A DNA stretch of 6,205 nucleotides from Chitinophagaceae bacterium UBA3430 (GTDB lineage: Bacteria > Bacteroidota > Bacteroidia > Chitinophagales > Chitinophagaceae). A program made the translations under genes and the position numbers. Positions 1 through 6,205 of this stretch are shown here, piece by piece. Below the pieces are notes generated by a model. The model did not search any database. It was given only the letters and a program-made list of their open reading frames with translations, and was not told where the DNA came from. How positions within the stretch are numbered: position 1 is the first letter of the stretch; each line of letters opens with the position of its first letter. The stretch covers positions 1 to 6,205 of the forward strand of contig DFST01000156.1 in assembly GCA_002378975.1 (NCBI GenBank). The letters are read 5' to 3'.

Positions 1-17
1 GTTCGTATCTTCCCTTC

Positions 18-1358
18 ATGTCGAAATCGAACAAACTGAACCTCTTCTCCCTCACCATGATCGTGATCGGATTGGTGATTGGGATGGGGATCTTTCGAAC
101 CGCGGCCACCAGTGCACAGAACGCCCTTGACCCTTCTGTTTATTTTACTGCCTGGATCGTAGGCGGACTCGTCGCGTTATGCGGGGCCCTTACCTACGCC
201 GAAATCGGAAGTCGTTATCCGATCACGGGCGGATACTACAAGATCTTTGCCGAGGCCTATCACCCCAGCATCGCCTTTGCCATCAATTGTTTGATCCTCG
301 TAAGCAATGCAGCCAGCACGAGTGGCGTGGCCTTGATCGGGAGCGGGTACATCTTGAAATTATTTCCGGGCAATTGGACCGATATCGACAAAGCCTTACT
401 GAGTGTTGTCGCCATCGGCATTTTTTATATAATCAACTTGCAGGGATTGCGGATGAGTTCGCGTACCCAAAATGTACTCATGCTCATTAAGATTAGCATG
501 CTCCTGGTGATCATAGCGGCCTTGTTCTTTCCACAGGAGTATGCAACCATCGAGGCATCAACCGCCCCTGCTGATTTTACAACGATGGATTGGATCAAGA
601 GCCTGGGAGTGAGCTTGATCGCCGTCTCGTTCACGTATGGCGGTTATCAGCAAACGATCAACTTTGGCCAGGAGGTAAAGAATCCAACCAAAAACATTCC
701 CCGTGGGATCTTCATTGGCATCCTGGTCATCATCTCCCTGTATCTACTCGCCAATCTGAGTTATTACAAGTTGATCGGATTTGAGCAAATGAAAGGAGAA
801 CGAGAGATCGCCTACGTTTTGGTGGATAAGATCTTTGGCCTTCAAGGCGCCATCCTATTTTCTGCTTTTCTGTTTTTAGGCGTGCTGGCCTACGTGAACG
901 GTCAATTGATGAGCAATCCACGTGTGATGTATGCCATGGGACAGGACCGTAGTTTGCCCAAGCCATTTGCGCAACTAGATGAAAAGAAAGGAGTGTTGAA
1001 ATTCTCCCTGACTATTTTTACCATTCTCTGTTTTGTGATCTTATTCTTTTCGCAGGAATTCGAGCAGATCCTGAGCTTTACCATCTTTTTGGATTGTTTC
1101 GGAATGGTGCTCAGCAGCGCTACTATCTTTTGGTTTCGAAGAAAAACAAAGCATTTGGATGGTGCCGGGATCTATAAAATGAAGTTTTTCCCTTTGCTCC
1201 CGATCATCTTCATGAGTGCCTATGTGTTTGTGGGGGCGAGCATCGCGCTGGATGATCCCACGGCGGCAATCACGGGAGTAGGTGTGTTGATCGCTTTTCT
1301 GCTGATCTATTTTGTTGTGAAACGGTTTAAAAAAAATACGGATGCCTCCCTTTCCTAA
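18..1358 (+). CDS. APC-superfamily amino acid permease
   Basis: Inner-membrane secondary transporter, probably for an amino acid; the substrate cannot be deduced. The 446-residue product is almost wholly hydrophobic, with about 12 membrane helices by eye (near 11-30, 40-60, 84-105, 127-143, 153-170, 193-210, 230-250, 275-295, 327-347, 350-372, 388-410 and 413-434). Family hallmarks are visible: the unwound helix-1 glycine motif IGMGIF (21-26), the helix-6 segment FTYGGYQ (205-211) followed by GQEVKNP (217-223), and NPRVMYAMGQDRSLP (300-314) after helix 8, equivalent to the SRxxYAMARDGxLP signature. Length matches the family's usual 430-500 residues. The start at 18 gives a normal short cytoplasmic N-terminus, but the frame is open to the window edge, so an earlier start is not excluded. 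No Shine-Dalgarno is visible. The 3' end overlaps the next gene by 17 bp, which suggests coupled expression with the beta-lyase. Family assignment is firm; a sulfur amino acid substrate is only a context inference. Confidence 0.9.
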   Translation: MSKSNKLNLFSLTMIVIGLVIGMGIFRTAATSAQNALDPSVYFTAWIVGGLVALCGALTYAEIGSRYPITGGYYKIFAEAYHPSIAFAINCLILVSNAASTSGVALIGSGYILKLFPGNWTDIDKALLSVVAIGIFYIINLQGLRMSSRTQNVLMLIKISMLLVIIAALFFPQEYATIEASTAPADFTTMDWIKSLGVSLIAVSFTYGGYQQTINFGQEVKNPTKNIPRGIFIGILVIISLYLLANLSYYKLIGFEQMKGEREIAYVLVDKIFGLQGAILFSAFLFLGVLAYVNGQLMSNPRVMYAMGQDRSLPKPFAQLDEKKGVLKFSLTIFTILCFVILFFSQEFEQILSFTIFLDCFGMVLSSATIFWFRRKTKHLDGAGIYKMKFFPLLPIIFMSAYVFVGASIALDDPTAAITGVGVLIAFLLIYFVVKRFKKNTDASLS

Positions 1359-2520
1359 GCCCGATTGGTCGCAGACTCTGACGGAGTTGGCGGAAGATCG
1401 TGAACAGTATTATCGCGCGGTAAGTCCGCCCATCGTACAGTCCAGCAATTTCGCTTTTCCTACGGTTGACTCGCTTCGGCAAGCCTTTGCCGATGAGATG
1501 GGCGGCTATCTGTATAGTCGCGGTTTGAATCCGACTGTCGACATTCTTCGGAAAAAGTTGGCCGCGATGGATGGCGCCGAAGATGCCTTGGTGTTCAATA
1601 GTGGCGCGGCGGCCATTTTTGCCGGTGTATTGGCGAACGTCAAAGCCGGAGATCACATTGTCTCGGTCCAAGCTCCTTACACCTGGGTACAGCGCATGTT
1701 CGACGTGATTCTTCCGCGTTTTGGAGTCACAACCACCTACATACCGGGAAAGACTATTCAGGAGTGGGAAGCGGCGATGCAGCCCAATACCACGTTCATC
1801 TATTTGGAATCGCCCAATAGTTGGGATTATTCCTTGCAGCCATTGGCGGCGGTTGCGGCTTTGGCCAAACGTCGCGGCATCGTTACGTTGATCGACAATA
1901 GTTATTGCACGCCTTTTTATCAACGCCCCATCGAATTGGGCATCGATCTGGTGATGCAAACGGCTACTAAGTACATCAGTGGGCACAGCGATACCTTGGG
2001 TGGGGTGCTGACCGGATCGGCTGCTCGCATGCGCAAGATTTTCGATAGCGAGTATCTAAATATCGGCAGCGGCATTCAACCTTTCAATGCCTGGCTGATG
2101 ATCCGTGGCTTGCGTACGTTGCCGGCCCGATTGGAGCGGATCGAACGATCGACGAAACAGGTGGTCGAATTTTTGAAACAGGATCCTCGGGTAGAGACTT
2201 TATTGTTTCCCTTCGATGAAAGCTTCCCTCAATATGCACTGGCTCAGCAGCAAATGCGCGGGGCTTGTGGACTTTTCACCTTGGTATTGAAAAAAAGAGC
2301 GATGGCCGACATCGTCCGGTTTTGTGAATCGCTGAAGCATTTTTTGATGGCCGTGAGTTGGGGCGGGCACGAGAGTTTGGTGATCCCCAAATGCGCGGGG
2401 ATCGAGCCAGCCGATTACGATCCGGAAAGCCCGCTGCACCGATATGTTCGTATTTACATCGGATTGGAAGAGCCCGACTACCTAATTGCTGACCTAGATC
2501 AGGCTTTAGGACGGCTTTAA
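1342..2520 (+). CDS. metC: Cystathionine beta-lyase (Cys/Met metabolism PLP enzyme)
   Basis: Cytosolic PLP enzyme that splits cystathionine into homocysteine, pyruvate and ammonia in methionine synthesis; relatives also desulfurate cysteine. The 392 residues span the whole fold-type I domain. The Schiff-base lysine is K210 in QTATKYISGHSD, the residue facing the pyridine nitrogen is D185 in LIDNSYCTP, Y58/R60 (YSRGLNPT) contact the phosphate of the neighbouring subunit, Y113 stacks on PLP, and R370 (YVRIYIGLE) binds the substrate carboxylate. SWGGHESL (339-346) with W340, the SGAAAI loop (87-92) and QPNTTFIYLESP resemble, as I recall them, the E. coli MetC motifs; cystathionine gamma-synthases usually have SLGG and SGMAA. 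K210, D185, Y238, S339 and W340 even coincide with E. coli numbering, as I remember it. The start at 1342 lies inside the 3' end of the permease gene (17 bp overlap, different frame), preceded by an A-rich run rather than a Shine-Dalgarno. A related C-S lyase specificity remains possible. Confidence 0.85.
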   Translation: MPPFPKPDWSQTLTELAEDREQYYRAVSPPIVQSSNFAFPTVDSLRQAFADEMGGYLYSRGLNPTVDILRKKLAAMDGAEDALVFNSGAAAIFAGVLANVKAGDHIVSVQAPYTWVQRMFDVILPRFGVTTTYIPGKTIQEWEAAMQPNTTFIYLESPNSWDYSLQPLAAVAALAKRRGIVTLIDNSYCTPFYQRPIELGIDLVMQTATKYISGHSDTLGGVLTGSAARMRKIFDSEYLNIGSGIQPFNAWLMIRGLRTLPARLERIERSTKQVVEFLKQDPRVETLLFPFDESFPQYALAQQQMRGACGLFTLVLKKRAMADIVRFCESLKHFLMAVSWGGHESLVIPKCAGIEPADYDPESPLHRYVRIYIGLEEPDYLIADLDQALGRL

Positions 2521-2575
2521 CAACCCCCTTTTCAAAAAATGCTTGATAATCAGGCTCGGGCTCGGTCGCGCTTGT

Positions 2576-2583
2576 TAATTTTG
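2576..2583 (+). promoter_or_regulatory. Possible Bacteroidota -7 promoter element (TAnnTTTG)
   Basis: TAATTTTG is an exact match to the TAnnTTTG -7 consensus of Bacteroidota housekeeping promoters and lies in the only sizeable gap in the window, between metC and the tolC-like gene. No TTG -33 partner sits at the usual 19-21 bp distance; the nearest upstream TTG (2543-2545) is about 30 bp away. If used, transcription would begin at roughly 2589-2591, almost on the ATG at 2590. An 8-mer with two free positions is weak evidence, so this is a candidate only. Confidence 0.25.
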
Positions 2584-2589
2584 CCGCCT

Positions 2590-4038
2590 ATGAAACGAAT
2601 CGGGCTGATCCTCTCTTTTTTAGCACTGAACACGTTGCTTTCGGCACAGGAAGTATGGGACCTGCGTCGTTGCGTTGACCATGCGGTCAAGAACAACATT
2701 TCGGTCCGGCAGGCCGATCTTCAATCCCGTTTCTCTGAGCTTACCTACCAGCAGAATAAATGGGGCCAGTTGCCCACCTTGAATTTTGGAGGAAGCACAG
2801 GGTATCGCTTGGGTCGTTCGGAGAACCCAACCACCGGTGTGTTGGAAGACAACAACTTCCTGAACCTCGGGATGCAATTGCAATCCGGTGTTACGGTCTT
2901 CAACTGGTTTTCGCGTAAGAACAATACAGAAGCCAGCAAGTTGAGCTGGGCGGCCGATCAGGAGCAAACCAAAAAAGTTCAAGATGACATTGCGCTCAAT
3001 GTAGCGGTCGGATACCTGCAGGTCTTGTTGGCACGCGAGCAAGTTGGTTTGGCACAAGTACAATTGGATCTAACCAAGACACAATATATGGCCACTCGCC
3101 AGCGCGTAGCGGCTGGTGCTTTGCCTGAATTGAATGCGGCGGAATTGGAAGCGCAGGTGGCTAGAGACAGTGCCGCCTTGGTCAGCGCGCAAGGCTCGGT
3201 GCAATTGTTGACATTGCAACTGAAGGCGATATTGAGTCTGGATGCCGGTGCCGCTTTTTCGATCGCTACCCCTCCGGTTGAATCGATTCCGTTGCTGCCT
3301 CTGTCGGATCTCGAACCGGAAACGGTCTATCTATCCGCGGTAACCTTTTTGCCTCAGCAAAAAGTAAATGAATTGCGTTTGATGGCTGCACGGAAGCAAG
3401 CGCAAGCGGCCAAATCGGCTTTGTATCCTTCGGTAACGGCATTCGGAAGTTTGGCGACCAACGCCATCTCCTTCAAGAAGGCGATCTACGAACAGGTTTT
3501 GACGGGATATTATCCGACAGGGCTGCGGGTGAGTGCCGGCGGCGGAACGTTTTTTCCGGTCGAGGCGCCGAGTTACGTCGATGGCTCGAACGTTGTCGGT
3601 TATTACCGCACCGGATCATTTTCAGATCAATTCAGTAAGAATTTCGGGCAGAGCATCGGCATTGGCCTGAATATGCCGCTCTTCAATGGAAAATCCAGTC
3701 GCATCAATTGGCAACGGTCGAAGTACACGGTACAACAATGGACCTTGCAAAAAGAACAAGGTCAATTGCAATTGAAACAAGATATTTATAAGGCTTACAC
3801 CGATGCAACGACGGCCATGCAGCAGTACAAGGCCCGTCAGCGGTCGGTCGCAACGGCCGAAAAAGCATTTGAGTTTGCCAGCAAGCGATACGACTTGAAT
3901 TTGCTATCGGCTTTTGACTTGAATAACAGTCGCAACAACTTGATCAGTGCTCGGGCTCAATTGATCTTGTCGCAGTTCGACTATGTATTCAAGATGAAAT
4001 TGTTGGAATTCTATCGCGGACAAGGCATTAAACTCTGA
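2590..4038 (+). CDS. TolC-family outer membrane efflux channel
   Basis: Outer membrane and periplasmic channel subunit, expected to be a trimer, of a tripartite export system. From the ATG at 2590 the product is 482 residues. It begins with a clear signal peptide: MKR, a hydrophobic core, then LLSA with likely cleavage before QEVWDL. The mature protein opens with the family's typical WDLRRCVDHAVKNN helix and shows two outer-membrane-efflux repeats, each with a strand-loop-strand part (near 55-110 and 280-375) and long Gln/Ala-rich helices. The second repeat has an enlarged Tyr/Gly-rich loop (about 290-350). The end, LEFYRGQGIKL, is typical of the family. An in-frame ATG at 2539 would add 17 residues including RARSR before the signal peptide; I prefer 2590 because the signal peptide then starts normally, although the A-run before 2539 makes that start possible. 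The periplasmic adaptor follows after 20 bp. The exported substrate is unknown. Confidence 0.9.
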   Translation: MKRIGLILSFLALNTLLSAQEVWDLRRCVDHAVKNNISVRQADLQSRFSELTYQQNKWGQLPTLNFGGSTGYRLGRSENPTTGVLEDNNFLNLGMQLQSGVTVFNWFSRKNNTEASKLSWAADQEQTKKVQDDIALNVAVGYLQVLLAREQVGLAQVQLDLTKTQYMATRQRVAAGALPELNAAELEAQVARDSAALVSAQGSVQLLTLQLKAILSLDAGAAFSIATPPVESIPLLPLSDLEPETVYLSAVTFLPQQKVNELRLMAARKQAQAAKSALYPSVTAFGSLATNAISFKKAIYEQVLTGYYPTGLRVSAGGGTFFPVEAPSYVDGSNVVGYYRTGSFSDQFSKNFGQSIGIGLNMPLFNGKSSRINWQRSKYTVQQWTLQKEQGQLQLKQDIYKAYTDATTAMQQYKARQRSVATAEKAFEFASKRYDLNLLSAFDLNNSRNNLISARAQLILSQFDYVFKMKLLEFYRGQGIKL

Positions 4039-4058
4039 TTTTTTACAAACGCAGGCAT

Positions 4059-5414
4059 ATGTTTCAAAAACTGAAAAAGAGATGGTATTTAGTTCTTCTG
4101 GTGATTGGTTTATTGATCTGGGGGATCTCCCGGTTCAGTGGCAATCGGGATGGGGAAGAAAAAGTTGCCGTGGGTAAGGCCGTGAGTCGCACCATCATTG
4201 AATCCGTGAATGCCAGCGGTAAAGTATATCCCGAGGTCGAGGTGAAGATCAGTCCCGATATTTCAGGGGAGATCACGGAGCTGACGGTGGAGGAGGGCGA
4301 CAGTGTGGTGAAAGGTCAGGTATTGGCCCGCATCTACGCCGACATTTATTCGCTGCAGCGCGATGAGGCTAGCTCCCGAGTGCAACAGTCCTCTGCTTCG
4401 GTCAAAAACAGTGAGGAATCCCTTGAAGGATTGCGGGCAAATTTGGAGCAAGCGGAGATGACGTACAGCCGCAATAAAAAATTGTATGAGGATAAAGTGA
4501 TCTCCAAAGCTGAATTGGAGCAATATGAAACCACCCTACGCTCGGCTCGCGCCAATCTGCGTGCCGCCGAGCAAAGTTTGCGCGCCTTGCAAGCCGGCGT
4601 ACAGGGAACCCAGGTTGGACTCAGCCGGGCAAATAAAGATTTAGGCCGTACCACCTTGACGGCGCCCATGAGTGGGGTGATCTCCTCTTTGAAAGTAAAA
4701 AAAGGAGAACGCGTGGCGGGTAACAGTTTCAACATCGGTACGGAGATGATGACGGTGGCTGATATGGCCGTGATCGAAGTACGGGTGGATGTGGGTGAGA
4801 ATGACATCGTCAAAATCCACATTGGTGATTCGGCCGATGTAGAAGTGGATGCGTATAGCAAACGCAAGTTTAAGGGCGTAGTGACCAAGATCGCAAGCAG
4901 CACCAAATCGGGCTCGGCCTTAACATCGGCCAACGATGTAACAAATTATGAAGTGCGCATTCGGTTGGATAAGTCTTCGTATCAAGATCTGCAGGGACAA
5001 AAATTCGCGTTTCGTCCGGGTATGAATGCCAGTGCCGACATCAAAACACGCCGCGTGGAAAATGTACTCGCTGTGCCCATTGCGGCCGTTAGTGCGCGCA
5101 TGAAGGGCGGGGATGAAACCCTGGCCGACAAGAAAAAAGAACAAACCGAAGCCAAAGGAATGGATCAGAACGCCGAAACGGAGTTGGCCGGAACCGACTT
5201 GGAAGAAGTAGTATTTGTGATACAGCCGGATGGAACCGTGAAGAAAGTAGTCGTGACCACCGGGGTGCAAGACATCAATTACATTCAGGTGCTGACCGGA
5301 CTGAAAGGCAACGAAGACGTGGTGGTGGCGCCTTTTGCTGCCTTGAGTAAGACCTTAAAGGATGGAAAGAAGGTAACGGTCGTGACGAAGGATAAACTCT
5401 TCGAAAAGAAGTAA
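4059..5414 (+). CDS. Periplasmic adaptor (membrane fusion) subunit, HlyD/MacA type
   Basis: Links an inner-membrane pump to the TolC-like channel. The 451-residue product starts with a basic stretch and one membrane anchor (about 9-26), with no lipobox cysteine. Next comes the first half of a lipoyl-like domain (SGEITELTVEEGDSVVKGQ, 69-87), a coiled-coil hairpin (about 96-195, rich in Glu, Gln, Ala and Ser), and the second lipoyl half (LTAPMSGVISSLKVKKGE, from 200). A beta-barrel domain follows (about 225-335, including VDVGENDIVKIHIGDSADVEV), then a membrane-proximal domain (VLAVPIAAVSAR onward). R138, L142 and S149 at the hairpin tip form the RxxxLxxxxxxS motif known to dock adaptors on TolC. 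A charged Lys/Glu-rich insertion (348-383) interrupts the membrane-proximal domain. The overall shape resembles MacA, whose partner is the ABC protein MacB, but RND-type adaptors are similar and no pump gene is present to decide. It lies 20 bp after the channel gene and 9 bp before gpsA, so one operon is likely. Confidence 0.9.
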   Translation: MFQKLKKRWYLVLLVIGLLIWGISRFSGNRDGEEKVAVGKAVSRTIIESVNASGKVYPEVEVKISPDISGEITELTVEEGDSVVKGQVLARIYADIYSLQRDEASSRVQQSSASVKNSEESLEGLRANLEQAEMTYSRNKKLYEDKVISKAELEQYETTLRSARANLRAAEQSLRALQAGVQGTQVGLSRANKDLGRTTLTAPMSGVISSLKVKKGERVAGNSFNIGTEMMTVADMAVIEVRVDVGENDIVKIHIGDSADVEVDAYSKRKFKGVVTKIASSTKSGSALTSANDVTNYEVRIRLDKSSYQDLQGQKFAFRPGMNASADIKTRRVENVLAVPIAAVSARMKGGDETLADKKKEQTEAKGMDQNAETELAGTDLEEVVFVIQPDGTVKKVVVTTGVQDINYIQVLTGLKGNEDVVVAPFAALSKTLKDGKKVTVVTKDKLFEKK

Positions 5415-5423
5415 TTTGAGCGC

Positions 5424-6205
5424 ATGAGTGAGGCCTCCATGCGGATTGCGGTGATCGGAAGCGGGAGCTGGGCAACAGCCCTGGCCAAGGTATTGGTTGA
5501 TAATGGACACCCCATACGCTGGTGGGTCCGTGAGGCCTCGATCATTGATTCTTTCCAACGTAAAAAACACAATCCGCGTCATCTTACTTCGACGCGGTTT
5601 CCAGTCGAGCATATACAATTTTCTACCGATCTGAATGCTGTGTTGAGTGAGTCGGATCTGGTTTTGATTGCGGTACCTGCCGCTTATCTGGAATCGACAT
5701 TGGGCGGTACTGATCCTGTTGCATGGAAAGGCAAGAAAGTGATCTCCGCGGTTAAAGGTTTGTTGCCGGGGAGCAATTTATTGCTGAATGATTATCTGTT
5801 CCAGCATGCTGAATTGCCCTTGACCGATTATTTCGCGTTGCTGGGTCCCAGTCACGCCGAAGAAGTCGCCGCCGAGAAATTGTCCTACCTCACGTTCTCC
5901 GGTATGGACACATCGATGGCGGAGCGAATTGCGGCTCTTTTCTCCAATGATTACATCAACACTTTGGTGAATGATGATATTCTTGGGGTTCAATATGCCG
6001 CCATATTAAAGAATGTCTATGCACTCGGCGCGGGCATCGCCAATGGGTTGGATTATGGCGATAATTTTTTGAGTGTGTTGATCGCCAATGCTGCCGATGA
6101 GATGGCAGGCTTCTTGAAAAAATTAGGCGCATATCACATTGTAGTAGGCGAACAAGAGTCGGAAGATCCAATCACGCACCGCATGATGCCGAATTATGCA
6201 GCCTC
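5424..6205 (+). CDS. gpsA: Glycerol-3-phosphate dehydrogenase [NAD(P)+], 3' end cut by window
   Basis: Cytosolic enzyme that reduces dihydroxyacetone phosphate to sn-glycerol 3-phosphate, the backbone for phospholipid synthesis. The 260 codons present are open to the window edge; the family is usually about 330-340 residues, so the last quarter is missing. Visible landmarks are the Rossmann nucleotide loop RIAVIGSGSWATALAK (7-22), VISAVKGL (106-113), GPSHAEEVAAEKLSY (141-155), and the catalytic lysine K196 in AAILKNVYALGAGIANGL followed by DYGDNFLSVLIANAADEM. The SWATA and GPSH variants are those I associate with Bacteroidota enzymes. The final residues, MMPNYAAS, would lead into the conserved LGDLxxT segment outside the window. 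Two starts are possible: 5424, or Met6 at 5439, which places the Rossmann strand right at the N-terminus; I chose 5424 for its closer spacing (9 bp) to the adaptor gene. Co-transcription with the export pair is inferred from that spacing. Confidence 0.92.
   Translation, partial: MSEASMRIAVIGSGSWATALAKVLVDNGHPIRWWVREASIIDSFQRKKHNPRHLTSTRFPVEHIQFSTDLNAVLSESDLVLIAVPAAYLESTLGGTDPVAWKGKKVISAVKGLLPGSNLLLNDYLFQHAELPLTDYFALLGPSHAEEVAAEKLSYLTFSGMDTSMAERIAALFSNDYINTLVNDDILGVQYAAILKNVYALGAGIANGLDYGDNFLSVLIANAADEMAGFLKKLGAYHIVVGEQESEDPITHRMMPNYAA

Noticed and set aside
1327..1986. 219-codon open frame on the - strand opposite metC
   Set aside because: It lies opposite a gene with full family motifs, and its translation is rich in Arg, His and Gln with no recognisable domain. 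It is a mirror of the coding strand.
2553..2564. Tandem GGCTCG GGCTCG repeat upstream of the channel gene
   Set aside because: Only two 6-bp units, with a similar string by chance at about 3951. Too short to call a regulatory repeat.
2521..2589. Possible terminator or small RNA in the longest gap
   Set aside because: No stable inverted repeat followed by a T-run is visible. Apart from the candidate -7 element I see nothing in it.
4039..4044. Run of six T after the channel gene stop, as a possible terminator tail
   Set aside because: No GC-rich hairpin precedes it, and the adaptor gene starts 15 bp later in what looks like the same operon.
4346..4933. 195-codon open frame on the - strand opposite the adaptor gene
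   Set aside because: It is wholly antisense to a well-supported gene, with a composition typical of antisense shadows (many Ser, Leu, Arg and Thr) and no motif.
5412..5418. TAATTTG before gpsA as a -7 promoter element
   Set aside because: It is one T short of TAnnTTTG, overlaps the adaptor stop codon, and has no good -33 partner.

Overview
The window is a compact, single-strand stretch of a chromosome with four complete protein-coding genes and one gene cut by the right edge, all on the + strand. Base composition is near 50% GC by eye. A Bacteroidota (Bacteroidetes) host is the best reading. The GpsA homologue has the GSGSWATA and GPSHAEEV motif variants that I associate with that phylum. 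The starts lack Shine-Dalgarno sequences, and one intergenic gap carries an exact match to the phylum's TAnnTTTG -7 promoter element. The assignment is an inference from these traits, not from a marker gene.

Region 1 (18-2520) is a two-gene unit: a 12-helix amino acid permease of the APC superfamily, overlapped by 17 bp with a cystathionine beta-lyase (metC). The overlap implies co-transcription and probably translational coupling. A plausible role is uptake of an amino acid linked to sulfur amino acid metabolism; the permease substrate cannot be read from the sequence.

Region 2 (2590-5414) is an export pair: a TolC-family outer membrane channel with a signal peptide, then a membrane-anchored periplasmic adaptor of the HlyD/MacA (membrane fusion protein) type. 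The adaptor carries the RxxxLxxxxxxS hairpin-tip motif used to dock on TolC. The inner-membrane pump (ABC or RND) that would complete the tripartite system is not in the window.

Region 3 (5424 to the edge) is the 5' two-thirds or more of gpsA, NAD(P)+-dependent glycerol-3-phosphate dehydrogenase, starting 9 bp after the adaptor. It probably shares a transcript with the export pair, though its housekeeping role in phospholipid precursor synthesis is unrelated.

I found no RNA gene, CRISPR array, insertion sequence, convincing terminator or sizeable repeat. There is no non-coding stretch over 300 bp; the longest gap is about 69 bp. I do not see a previously undescribed system. The points most worth checking are the missing pump partner, the possibly near-leaderless start of the tolC-like gene, and lineage-type insertions in the channel and adaptor.
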